Of a stretch of 64,000 bases of DNA, positions 9,037-17,246 are shown one piece after another. The notes beneath the pieces are model-generated. The model was not told the DNA's origin. It made no database searches and saw nothing but the letters and a program-made list of their open reading frames with translations. Within the stretch, counting starts at the first letter, position 1, and each line of letters starts with the position of its first letter. The position numbers and the translations under genes are program-made. This DNA comes from Herpetosiphon geysericola (GTDB taxonomy: Bacteria; Chloroflexota; Chloroflexia; Chloroflexales; Herpetosiphonaceae): contig NZ_LGKP01000025.1 in NCBI RefSeq assembly GCF_001306135.1, positions 62,001 to 126,000 on the forward strand, written 5' to 3'.

Positions 9037-9747
9037 GTGGCAAAACGTAAATTTTATGCAGTCGTAAAGGGTCGCCAACCAGGCATTTATACTGAATGGT
9101 TTGGCAATGCTGGGGCCGAAGCCCAAGTTAAAGGTATCGATCAGGCAGTGTTTAAGGGTTTTGCCAGCTTTGCTGATGCAGAAGCGTGGTATCGTGAGCG
9201 GGCTGGCCGCGCGCCGCAACACATTCCCCAAAACGTCGATCTCACGCCCGTGAGCTTGGCGATCGATCCGCAAACGGCCTTGGCTGATGGCAAGGTTGTG
9301 ATCTTCAGCGATGGCGGCAGCAATGGTAATCCTGGGCCTGGTGGCTATGGCGTGGTGCTGCGTTCTGGCGTGACAGTCCGCGAATTAACAGGCGGTTTTG
9401 CTCGCACAACCAACAATCGCATGGAGTTGATGGGCGTAATTACTGGCTTGCAAGCAGTGCCCAAGCCTAGCAAGATCGTGGTTTTTAGCGATTCGTCGTA
9501 TGTAATAAATGGCATGCAAAAGGGTTGGGCCGAGCGCTGGAGCAAAAATGGCTGGCGCACAACCACTGGCGCGGTCAAAAATCCTGATCTGTGGCAAACC
9601 TTGCTTGAGCTAGCCCAAGGCCATGCAATTGAATGGGTGCAAGTGCCAGGTCACGCAGGCATCAAGGATAACGAGCGCTGCGATCGTTTGGCGGTGCAGG
9701 CTTCGCGCCAGCCCAATTTGCCAATTGATGAAGGCTACAAGGATTAA
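9037..9747 (+). CDS. rnhA: Ribonuclease HI with N-terminal hybrid-binding domain
   Basis: A 236-residue enzyme that cuts RNA in RNA/DNA hybrids. Residues 1-45 (AKRKFYAVVKGRQPGIYTEW, FKGFASFADAEAWY) are the RNase H1 hybrid-binding domain also found in eukaryotic enzymes. The catalytic domain carries all four acidic residues: Asp in FSDGGSNGNPGPGGYG, Glu in NNRMELMG, Asp in FSDSSYVING and Asp in NERCDRLA. I start it at GTG 9037 (GAGGA 4 nt upstream), which begins exactly at the binding domain; an upstream ATG at 8953 would overlap the ATP-grasp gene by 77 nt. Its stop interlocks with the convergent gene by 4 nt. Confidence 0.95.
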   Translation: MAKRKFYAVVKGRQPGIYTEWFGNAGAEAQVKGIDQAVFKGFASFADAEAWYRERAGRAPQHIPQNVDLTPVSLAIDPQTALADGKVVIFSDGGSNGNPGPGGYGVVLRSGVTVRELTGGFARTTNNRMELMGVITGLQAVPKPSKIVVFSDSSYVINGMQKGWAERWSKNGWRTTTGAVKNPDLWQTLLELAQGHAIEWVQVPGHAGIKDNERCDRLAVQASRQPNLPIDEGYKD

Positions 9748-11315
9748 AGCGGCTGATAGGGAATTTCAATTTCGAGGATGAGGCCGCCGCCAGCCCGATT
9801 ATGCACCCGAAACCGCCCTCCAACCAGTGCCACCCGTTCGCTCATGCCCAATAAACCATAGTGCCCTGCATTGGCAAGCGCCGCCAAATTGATTTCTGCT
9901 TGCAAGCCGCGCCCGTTGTCGGCAATTGTCAGCAAAAGGGTGCGGCGAGCGGTTGCGCGCAGGCTAATGCCAACTTTGCTGGCTTGGGCATGCTTGCGTA
10001 CATTGCTCAAGCCCTCTTGAATCATGCGAAAAGCCGAAATTTCGAGCATTTCTGGCAAGCGCTCCAATTCATCGTCAAGGTCAAGCTGTACTTCGATGCC
10101 GCTGCGGCTGCTCCAATCGCGCACAAACGATTGAATCGCGGCGTTCACTCCAAGGCTATCGATGGTTGGTGGGCGCAAGTTGCCACAAATTGCCCGCACT
10201 GTGCTGACCAGTTGGCGAATGTTATCGCGCAAATCATCAAGCCCAAGGCTAGCTTGCTCAGGGTCGTCAATTTGGCTGCGCAAATTATCAATATCATAAT
10301 TCAGGCTCACCAAATCTTGAATCACTTGGTCGTGTAGTTCGCGGGCCAGCACTTTGCGCTCGCCTTCGCGCTCGGAAAGCAAACGCCGTTGGGCTTCTTG
10401 CAAGGCTGCATTGGCGCGGTCGAGGTTGCTCACTTGTTGATCAAGCTGGCCAATCAATTGGCGATTAAGCTGATTCTGGCTGGCTAAATCGTGCTCTAGG
10501 CTGGATTGGCTTTGGCGCAAGGCCTCTGCTTGTTGGCTGGCGCGATGGTAATTTTCTAAAGCCCAAATAATTGGCGTAAGATGCTGCTGATCGCGCGCGC
10601 CAATCTGGGCGCGCACAACTTCCTCGCGGCTGGTTTTTTCGGTTGCGGCCTCAAACACAAAGCGCCCACGCCGCAACACCAAAATGCGATTACTGACCGC
10701 AAACAGATGATCGAGGTTTTGGCTGCTAAACAGCACCGCCACGCCTTGCGCCTGCCATTCGCGAATCAATTCGAGTAATTTTTGTTGATATTCGTAGCGT
10801 AGCAGCGCGGTTGGCTCATCGATAATCACCACTTGCGGTTTGCGAATCAGCACTTGGGCGATTGCCACCATTTGGCGTTGCTCGCTGGATAAATTGCCAA
10901 CATGGGTGCGCAACGATGGCAATTCCATGCCAAGTTGGGCGAGAATTTGGCGCGCCATGTGGGTGTGTTGGCGTTGATTGGGCAATGATAACCAGCCGAG
11001 CCAACTGCGGCCAACCTCGTGGCCCAAAAAAATTGCACTTGCCACATCCAAATGATCAACCAACACCGGCTGTTGATGGATCACAGCAAGGCCAGCGCGA
11101 AAGGCAGTTTGGGTTGAGTTGATTAAGTGACCACGAGTGGAAATCACGCCAGTATCGGGTTTTTCCAAGCCTGCCAACAAGCGTACCAGCACCGATTTGC
11201 CAGCGCCGCTTTGGCCAGTTAGGCCCACCACTTCGCCGGGCGCAAGATCAAAGCTCACCTCATCGATGACGGGCAGCGTACCAAATTGCTTGGAAACATG
11301 GCGACAGGTAAGCAT
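9744..11315 (-). CDS. ABC-type ATPase fused to a NarL-class histidine kinase
   Basis: A 523-residue two-part protein. Residues 1-220 form one ABC ATPase of the sugar-importer type: Walker A GQSGAGKS, degenerate signature LSSEQRQ, Walker B VVIIDEPTALL. A coiled-coil linker (about 240-325, Gln-rich) leads to a HisKA_3 dimerisation helix with phospho-acceptor His328 (ARELHDQVIQDL) and a HATPase domain (MIQEGLSNVRKHA, IADNGRGL, GLLGMSERVALVGG). No membrane segment and no response regulator or transporter subunit is nearby. I place the start at ATG 11315, at the beginning of the ABC fold; the in-frame ATG at 11366 lies inside the mqnC terminator. Confidence 0.85.
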   Translation of the reverse strand: MLTCRHVSKQFGTLPVIDEVSFDLAPGEVVGLTGQSGAGKSVLVRLLAGLEKPDTGVISTRGHLINSTQTAFRAGLAVIHQQPVLVDHLDVASAIFLGHEVGRSWLGWLSLPNQRQHTHMARQILAQLGMELPSLRTHVGNLSSEQRQMVAIAQVLIRKPQVVIIDEPTALLRYEYQQKLLELIREWQAQGVAVLFSSQNLDHLFAVSNRILVLRRGRFVFEAATEKTSREEVVRAQIGARDQQHLTPIIWALENYHRASQQAEALRQSQSSLEHDLASQNQLNRQLIGQLDQQVSNLDRANAALQEAQRRLLSEREGERKVLARELHDQVIQDLVSLNYDIDNLRSQIDDPEQASLGLDDLRDNIRQLVSTVRAICGNLRPPTIDSLGVNAAIQSFVRDWSSRSGIEVQLDLDDELERLPEMLEISAFRMIQEGLSNVRKHAQASKVGISLRATARRTLLLTIADNGRGLQAEINLAALANAGHYGLLGMSERVALVGGRFRVHNRAGGGLILEIEIPYQPL

Positions 11316-11344
11316 ACGATTCAGCCAATCAGTGCTTAAATACA

Positions 11345-11376
11345 AACGCCATGGATGCCCAAGCATCCATGGCGTT
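11345..11376 (-). terminator. Terminator after mqnC
   Basis: A 14-bp near-perfect stem built on CGCCATGGATGC/GCATCCATGGCG with a 4-nt loop, followed on the minus strand by TTTGTATTT. It separates mqnC from the kinase fusion gene. Confidence 0.8.
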
Positions 11377-11386
11377 GGCTTAAAGG

Positions 11387-12586
11387 TTATTTCACCGCTA
11401 AGGGAATTTCGACCTGCTTGGCTTGACGTGGCTGTTTGATGCCCATTGATGGCACGCTTTCGCTATCTTTGGGGTCTTCATAGGCTTTAATCAAGTTGTA
11501 GTGGGTATCGCGTTTGGCAGGAATAAAGCCAGCATCGCGAATAAAGCCATGGATTTCGCGCTCGCCCATACATTGGTAGGTGTCGTGAGCGGCGTTTGAA
11601 ACCACATTTTCTTCGAGCATGGTCGAGCCAAAATCGTCGATGCCAAATTTCAGCGACACTTGGCCAATCTTCGGCCCTTGGGTGACCCACGAAGCCTGAA
11701 TGTGCTTGAAGTTGTCGAGCATAATTCGCGCCATAGCGGTGTGGCGCAAATATTCGGCAGCGGTTGCCCCGTAGTCATCCGAGAACTTCGAGCGACCAAG
11801 CGAGGTCAACTCCGATTTCTGGACAGTCCACGAGATAAAGGCAATAAAGCCATTGTTGTATTCGCGCAACGAAACATCCTGCAAATCGCGCAATTTCATA
11901 AAGTGATTCATGCGTTGTTCGAGGGTTTCGCCAAAGCCAATCACCATCGTGGCGGTTGTGGCCATGCCAAGTGATTGGGCAGTGCCTTCGACCTCGAGCC
12001 AGCCAGCAGCGCTTTGCTTGAGCGGGCTAACCCGTTGGCGCACTTCATCATCGAGAATTTCGGCGCCACCGCCAGGAACCCCGGCCAAACCGGCTTCCTT
12101 GAGCGTAATCAGCACATCGCGAATGCTCATGTTTTCAACTTGGGCCAGATTATCGATCTCTGAAGGCGAGAAACAATCAAGCTCGATGCTGGGATAGTGC
12201 TCGCGCAAATAGCGCAGCAGGCCGGTATACCACGAAAGCCGTAACTCAGGATGGTGGCCACCCTGCATCAAAACCCGTGTACCGCCATATTCGACAAGCT
12301 CGGCTAAGCGAGCACCAATTTGTTCGTAGGTTTGCACATACGCTTCTGGGTGGCCCAATGGGCGATAAAAACCACAGAATTGGCAATTGGTCGTACAAAC
12401 ATTACTATAATTTACGTTGCGATCAACGAGATACGTAACTAAATTGCCGGGCACAAGCCGTTGGCGAATCGCATCAGCAGCCATGCCTAAATCCAGCAGG
12501 TCAGCTTCACGATACAAAAACAGGCCTTCCTCAGCCGAAAGACGCTCACCATTGACTGCTTTTTCAAGAAGCACGTGTACATTCAT
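11387..12586 (-). CDS. mqnC: Cyclic dehypoxanthinyl futalosine synthase (MqnC)
   Basis: A 399-residue radical-SAM enzyme of the futalosine route to menaquinone; it closes the second ring of dehypoxanthine futalosine. The cluster motif is CTTNCQFCGFYRPLG (C-x3-C-x2-C) at about 64-71. MqnC-like blocks follow: MQGGHHPELRLSWY, DCFSPSEI, AGVPGGGAEIL, ATMVIGFGETLEQR, FIAFISWTVQ and SWVTQGPKIGQVSLKFGIDDFGSTM. MqnE and CofH are related, but the FGIDDFGSTMLEENVVS and PGGGAEIL pattern with this length fits MqnC best. It implies menaquinone respiration by the Mqn pathway; no other mqn gene lies in the window. No strong ribosome binding site precedes the ATG. Confidence 0.88.
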   Translation of the reverse strand: MNVHVLLEKAVNGERLSAEEGLFLYREADLLDLGMAADAIRQRLVPGNLVTYLVDRNVNYSNVCTTNCQFCGFYRPLGHPEAYVQTYEQIGARLAELVEYGGTRVLMQGGHHPELRLSWYTGLLRYLREHYPSIELDCFSPSEIDNLAQVENMSIRDVLITLKEAGLAGVPGGGAEILDDEVRQRVSPLKQSAAGWLEVEGTAQSLGMATTATMVIGFGETLEQRMNHFMKLRDLQDVSLREYNNGFIAFISWTVQKSELTSLGRSKFSDDYGATAAEYLRHTAMARIMLDNFKHIQASWVTQGPKIGQVSLKFGIDDFGSTMLEENVVSNAAHDTYQCMGEREIHGFIRDAGFIPAKRDTHYNLIKAYEDPKDSESVPSMGIKQPRQAKQVEIPLAVK

Positions 12587-12704
12587 AATTAAAAAAGCCC
12601 CCCGTTGGTTTTGCTGGCGGGCTGACTCACGCAGTCCGTCACGTCAATTGTATCATATTTCACACGGCGATTTCAGGCCCGTTCGCGATTGTACTTTTTG
12701 AACT

Positions 12705-12752
12705 ATCCCAGCCCTCACTGCGCTTCATCCTTCATCCCTCATCCTTCATCCT
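12705..12752. repeat. ATTCATCC-type repeat patch
   Basis: CGCTTCATCCTTCATCC-like units in tandem. The patch ends 1 nt from the stop codon of the minus-strand methyltransferase at 12754, so it begins directly after that gene. Confidence 0.7.
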
Positions 12753-12753
12753 T

Positions 12754-13458
12754 TCAACGGCGTACCCCAGTAATTGTGCCAGCCCAAAACCACTGCTGCA
12801 CATCATCAAGGCTGAAGCCATGCTGGCGGAGCGCGCTGTTGAGAATCGTTTGGCGCTCAGCTGGTAGCGTGTCGAGCCACATCTCTTCTTTATCGAGCCG
12901 CAGGCGGCTTAAGCCACATTCGCGCAGCAACTCGGTTAAATTGCGTTCGCTATAAAAGCGAATTGAATAGTTGATCCATTGGCGGACGACCTGCTCGACA
13001 AACGAGCGCCCAGGCTCTTCCTCGGGCAACAAAACGCTGCGCAACAGCAATTGGCCATCGAGGGCTAGCGCATCGGCCAAATATTCCACGAAGGCATGTT
13101 CATCGGGCATAAATTGAATAACTTGAGTCGCCAAAATAATATCGATGCCGCTGCGTGGCAAATCGAAATCGCGCCAATTGGCTACGCCAAACTGAATCGA
13201 GTTGATGCCTGCTTGGGCTGCGGCCTGGCGCGCTTTGGCAATTTGCTCAGGCGAAATATCAATCGCAATAATTTCTGCATCAGGCCAGGCTTGGGCTAAG
13301 GCAATAACTAATTGACCTTGGCCACAACCAACGTCAAAAACACGCGGCTTGGCAGCAATCGGCTGGCTTTGCAGCAAGTGTAATACATCAACGGGGCGCA
13401 CAAAACTAGTTCCAACCGGAATCGTGGCATAATGGCGAACGAGATCCTGTTCATGCAT
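12754..13458 (-). CDS. Class I SAM-dependent methyltransferase
   Basis: A 234-residue Rossmann methyltransferase. Motif I is VFDVGCGQGQLVIAL (about 40-54), the ribose-binding acid is in IIAIDISPEQI, motif II/III is around VANWRDFDLP and IDIILATQVIQFM. AAGGAG lies 11 nt before the ATG. The C-terminal part (YSERNLTELLRECG) resembles UbiE/Trans-aconitate-type small-molecule methyltransferases, but no substrate can be assigned. It lies upstream of mqnC on the same strand with a 170-nt repeat-bearing gap; a quinone methylation role would be speculation. Confidence 0.85.
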   Translation of the reverse strand: MHEQDLVRHYATIPVGTSFVRPVDVLHLLQSQPIAAKPRVFDVGCGQGQLVIALAQAWPDAEIIAIDISPEQIAKARQAAAQAGINSIQFGVANWRDFDLPRSGIDIILATQVIQFMPDEHAFVEYLADALALDGQLLLRSVLLPEEEPGRSFVEQVVRQWINYSIRFYSERNLTELLRECGLSRLRLDKEEMWLDTLPAERQTILNSALRQHGFSLDDVQQWFWAGTITGVRR

Positions 13459-13607
13459 TGCTGCTGCTCCTTCTAATGCTTAAGGGCGATGTGCAACGAA
13501 CTGTTATCATATATCGTATTAGCACCTAGAATTATCACATGAAGATGGCGAATGCAATGCCAACTTGCAAAGAGTTGGCTAACTAGGTGTGTGTGGAGCG
13601 ACTGTTT

Positions 13608-14522
13608 ATGACCGCAATTCAGGTTGAGAACCTCGTTAAAATCTATGGCCCGTTACGAGCCGTCGATGGAATTAGCTTCGACGTAGCGAAGGGCGAGGTC
13701 TTTGGGATGCTTGGGCCAAACGGCGCGGGCAAAAGTACAACGACCGAGATGATCGAAGGCCTACGCAAGCCCGATGGTGGCAGCATTCATGTTTTGGGCC
13801 ACGATGTTTTAAAGAATGTCGAGCCAATCAAGCAACGAATTGGGATTCAACTGCAAACAACCTCGTTGTTTCAAAAACTTACAACCCGCGAATTGGTTAA
13901 ATTGTTTGCCTCGTTTTATAAAAATACCTTGCCTGTTGACGAAGTGATTGGCTTGGTGAACTTAGAAGAAAAAGTTAACACCGCCTCGAAAGATCTCTCT
14001 GGTGGTCAACGCCAGCGCTTGGCAGTGGCAATTGCCTTGATCAACGACCCCGATATTATTTTCCTTGATGAGCCAACAACTGGGCTTGACCCGCAGGCGC
14101 GGCGCTCGATGTGGGATGTTGTATCCAACTTACAAAAACGCGGCAAAACCGTCTTTTTGACCACCCACTATATGGAAGAAGCTGAGCGGTTGTGCGATCG
14201 GGTGGCGGTGGTTGATCACGGCAAAATTATCGCCTTGGGCAAACCGCAAGCGCTCATCCACGATAACTTCGATGAAACTGCCTTGGAATTTTCCAATGAC
14301 GAGCAATTGCCCGAAAGCTTGCTGGCAACTTTGCCAGGCGTGGAGCGGGTGCAAAACGAAAATGGCATCACCACGATTTATTCAAAGGGTGTTGCGCGCA
14401 CGACCAACGCCTTGATGGCCTTGGTTGAGCAACAGCAAACCGAGTTGCGCGGCTTTACGATTCGCGCCGCAACCTTAGAAGATGTGTTTTTGAAATTGAC
14501 TGGTCGACGGATTCGCGACTAA
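13608..14522 (+). CDS. ABC-2 exporter, ATP-binding subunit
   Basis: A 304-residue ATPase of the DrrA/antibiotic-export group: Walker A GPNGAGKST, Q-loop, signature LSGGQRQRLAVA, Walker [13 protein letters not shown], switch histidine in FLTTHYMEEAERL. The C-terminal extension (LEDVFLKLTGRRIRD) is typical of this group. I choose ATG 13608 with GGAG 9 nt upstream rather than a GTG at 13587. It is followed after 19 nt by its permease. The cargo, possibly a lipid or drug, is unknown. Confidence 0.94.
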   Translation: MTAIQVENLVKIYGPLRAVDGISFDVAKGEVFGMLGPNGAGKSTTTEMIEGLRKPDGGSIHVLGHDVLKNVEPIKQRIGIQLQTTSLFQKLTTRELVKLFASFYKNTLPVDEVIGLVNLEEKVNTASKDLSGGQRQRLAVAIALINDPDIIFLDEPTTGLDPQARRSMWDVVSNLQKRGKTVFLTTHYMEEAERLCDRVAVVDHGKIIALGKPQALIHDNFDETALEFSNDEQLPESLLATLPGVERVQNENGITTIYSKGVARTTNALMALVEQQQTELRGFTIRAATLEDVFLKLTGRRIRD

Positions 14523-14541
14523 GTGTGGGAGCAACCAACTC

Positions 14542-15669
14542 ATGTTTGTGCAATTATATCTATCACAATGGCGCGAATTTGCCCGCGACCGTATGGCGCT
14601 GTTCTTCACCATCTTGTTTCCGCTGATTTTTATTAGCATTTTCGGCTTGCTCTATGGTGGCGGCAGCAAATTTGACGAAAAAGTCGGGATTGTCTTGGAA
14701 GATCAAGGCCCAATCGGCCCGCAACTTGCCAGCGCAATCGAAGGCTTGACCCAAACCCCAGAAGGCCAAGACGCTGATAAAAACGTCTTTTCGGATATGA
14801 AGTTCAGCCGTGGTAATGCCAGCGATTTGGAAAGCCAATTGCAAAAAGGCGATCTCCAAGCCTTGGTGATTATTCCAGCTGGGCTGAGCGAGAGCATCAC
14901 CAGTGGCCAACCAGCCAGCGTCACGGTGAAGGTTGATCAATCGAGCCAAGTGTTTGCGCCCTTCTTCCAAGGCGTGGTTGATAGTATCGTTCAAAAGGTT
15001 GATCAAGGCATTACCCAATCCAAGCCAATGTTGACGATGCAAGTGCAATCGGTGCTTTCAAGCCAAATCCGTGGGATTGATCTCTTGATTCCTGGGATTT
15101 TGGCCATGTCGATTATGCAACTTGGCTTGTTTGCCACCGCCCAACCAATGATCGCTATGCGTACTCAAGGCGTGTTGAAGCGCTTCAACGCAACGCCATT
15201 GCCACGCTGGATGCTCTTAGTGAGCTATGTGGCCATGCGTTTGACGATTGGTTTGCTGCAAACAATCATCATCATCGCAGTTGGCAAGCTGATGTTTGAT
15301 GTGGCAATTTTGGGTAGTATCGTGGCCTTGCTGGGCTGGCTATTGCTGAGCATTTTGATGTTTATTGCAATTGGCTTCTTCGTGGCGGCGATTGCCAAAA
15401 CCGAAGAAAGCGGCAATGCCATCACCCAATTAATCAACTTCCCAATGCTGTTTCTCTCAGGGGTTTTCTTCCCTGTGACGGGCTTGCCCGATTGGCTGCA
15501 AGTGGTGGTTAAGGCCTTCCCATTGACCTACACGGTCGATTCGCTGAAGCAAGTGATGATCAACGCCCCGCCAATTAATACGCCGATGATTAACTTCGTT
15601 GTGCAACTTGGTTGGCTGGTGGTGATGACCGTGCTCTCAATCCGCTTCTTCAAGTGGGAAGCACGCTAG
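14542..15669 (+). CDS. ABC-2 exporter, permease subunit
   Basis: A 375-residue membrane protein: one N-terminal transmembrane helix (FFTILFPLIFISIFGLLY), a large extracytoplasmic segment to about residue 170, then five helices, ending with the ABC-2 signature (FPMLFLSGVFFPVTGLPDWLQVVVKAFPLTYTVDSLK). It pairs with the ATPase just upstream. The gene ends right at a repeat patch and a bidirectional terminator. Confidence 0.93.
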   Translation: MFVQLYLSQWREFARDRMALFFTILFPLIFISIFGLLYGGGSKFDEKVGIVLEDQGPIGPQLASAIEGLTQTPEGQDADKNVFSDMKFSRGNASDLESQLQKGDLQALVIIPAGLSESITSGQPASVTVKVDQSSQVFAPFFQGVVDSIVQKVDQGITQSKPMLTMQVQSVLSSQIRGIDLLIPGILAMSIMQLGLFATAQPMIAMRTQGVLKRFNATPLPRWMLLVSYVAMRLTIGLLQTIIIIAVGKLMFDVAILGSIVALLGWLLLSILMFIAIGFFVAAIAKTEESGNAITQLINFPMLFLSGVFFPVTGLPDWLQVVVKAFPLTYTVDSLKQVMINAPPINTPMINFVVQLGWLVVMTVLSIRFFKWEAR

Positions 15670-15830
15670 CAAGTCAAAGGGCAGAAGTCAAAAGTCAAAA
15701 TGATTGCTGCTTCGCCCATTTGATGTTTGATAGTCCCAAAAAATAACACCCTGTAGCAAAGGGGAAATCCTTCGCGACAGGGTGTTTTGACCTTTGACCT
15801 TTGACTTTTGACTTCTGACTTGCTAAAACA
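15670..15830. repeat. Inverted pair of AAGTCAAAAGTC repeats flanking a hairpin
   Basis: GCAAGTCAAAGG, AGAAGTCAAAAGTCAAAA at the left end is mirrored by TTTGACCTTTGACTTTTGAC, TTCTGACTTGC at the right end, with the terminator hairpin between. The same motif occurs once, not inverted, near 20440-20460. The patch reaches both flanking genes. Confidence 0.7.
15745..15786. terminator. Bidirectional terminator between convergent genes
   Basis: AACACCCTGT pairs perfectly with ACAGGGTGTT over a 22-nt loop. T-runs or A-runs flank the stem on both strands (CCCAAAAAAT left, TTTTGACC right). Confidence 0.7.
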
Positions 15831-17076
15831 GTCCTCGTGCTGGTTGGAGCACTTGCTCGCCGATATGGATGAAGATTGAGCGACTGCGCCAAGCTTGATA
15901 ATTGATTTCGCGTGATTGGGCGCGATCGTTCAAAAACATAGCTTCCATTTGGCGCGCAAAGGCTGGATGTTTGATCGTGGCGTTGATTTCGTAATTGGCT
16001 GCTAAGCTCCGCGTATCTAAGTTGGCACTGCCGACGGTTGACCACAGGCCATCGACGGTCATGGTTTTGGCGTGAATCATCGTGCCACGATAGAGCAACA
16101 CGCGGGCGCCATGCTCCATCAATTCGCCCAATAAGCCGCGACAAATCCAATCGACCACGATATTATCCGAAATTTCGGGCACCATAATTTGAATGTCGAT
16201 CCCGCGTTTGGCTGCATCAATCAAGGTTGCGCGAATCAGCGGATCGGGCAAGAAATAGGCGTTCGAAATATAAATATGATGCTTAGCATCATTAATCGCA
16301 TCAAGATAGGTTTGGCGAATTGGTAATTGATATTCGATTGGATCGTTCGCACATATCCCAACATGCTCATTGCTAGTAGTTGGATAGCTTAATTTAATTT
16401 TGTGCTTCTTATTATATTTATTCCAAAGTGCGATAAATTCTTCTGCAATGTTGGCGGCCATTGGGCCTTCGATTTTTAAATGGGTATCACGCCAAGTGCG
16501 AGCATAGTTGCGGCCAATATTCATACCGCCCAAATAGCCAATTTTGCCATCGATGACCAAAATCTTGCGATGGGTACGAATCCACATATTGGTATCGACG
16601 AATGAGCGAATCGATTTGAGCCGCCCAAATTCAAAAACCCGAATGTTGCGGCGTTTGCCAAACAGCTTAAAGCGCTCGGGAACGTGCAACGTGCCAATCC
16701 CATCGAAGGTGACGTAAATTTTAACCCCTTCGCGAGCTTTGCGAATTAAGGCCCGTTTGAAGGCAAAACCAACCTCATCGCGCTCGAAAATATAGCTTTC
16801 AAGCAAGATTGATTCTTTGGCTAGGGAAATATCAAATAGCATTTGGCGAAAGACTGAGCCACCATCATCAAACAGTTGCACGGTATGCTCGCCCAAATCA
16901 ATTGGTGGCAAATCAAGCTGTGGAAAGGTATTTTCAACACTTCGATTGCGCAACTTGGCATAGGCCATCAGCGCTCCCATCAAGCCCAATTGAGCCACAA
17001 TGCTGGCAAGCAGCAAGCGTGGCAGCGAAACTACCCACTCGGTCAGAAACCACAACCCAGCCTTAAGCCAACGCAT
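15823..17076 (-). CDS. Phospholipase-D superfamily cardiolipin-synthase-like protein
   Basis: A 417-residue enzyme with two HKD motifs: THRKILVIDGKIGYLGG and IHAKTMTVDGLWSTVGSAN. One N-terminal transmembrane region (about 12-40) anchors it. This is the layout of bacterial cardiolipin synthase (ClsA/B-type), which joins two phosphatidylglycerols or PG with PE, though some relatives are other phosphatidyltransferases. ATG 17076 has AAAGGA 5 nt upstream; the longer frame to 17172 has no ribosome site. Confidence 0.87.
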   Translation of the reverse strand: MRWLKAGLWFLTEWVVSLPRLLLASIVAQLGLMGALMAYAKLRNRSVENTFPQLDLPPIDLGEHTVQLFDDGGSVFRQMLFDISLAKESILLESYIFERDEVGFAFKRALIRKAREGVKIYVTFDGIGTLHVPERFKLFGKRRNIRVFEFGRLKSIRSFVDTNMWIRTHRKILVIDGKIGYLGGMNIGRNYARTWRDTHLKIEGPMAANIAEEFIALWNKYNKKHKIKLSYPTTSNEHVGICANDPIEYQLPIRQTYLDAINDAKHHIYISNAYFLPDPLIRATLIDAAKRGIDIQIMVPEISDNIVVDWICRGLLGELMEHGARVLLYRGTMIHAKTMTVDGLWSTVGSANLDTRSLAANYEINATIKHPAFARQMEAMFLNDRAQSREINYQAWRSRSIFIHIGEQVLQPARGLF

Positions 17077-17246
17077 AGCGATCCTTTCGCAGCTTCGACC
17101 TCGTATCGATGAGGCCAAGCCTGCTTGTCGCAATTCCAATGCCACCACTATAGCACGGCCACGCTTAACCAAAACAGGCCATCACTTACTGATAGCCTGT
17201 GATTGCTGTTTTCTAGACCCCGATCCCCAACAACCAAGCCCCAGCT

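Noticed and set aside
11316-11366. Longer N-terminus for the kinase fusion from ATG 11366
   Set aside because: It would begin within the mqnC terminator hairpin and lacks a ribosome site.
12590-12632. GC-rich inverted text upstream of mqnC as a terminator
   Set aside because: The arms (AGCCC/CGGGCT) pair poorly around a long loop; not convincing.
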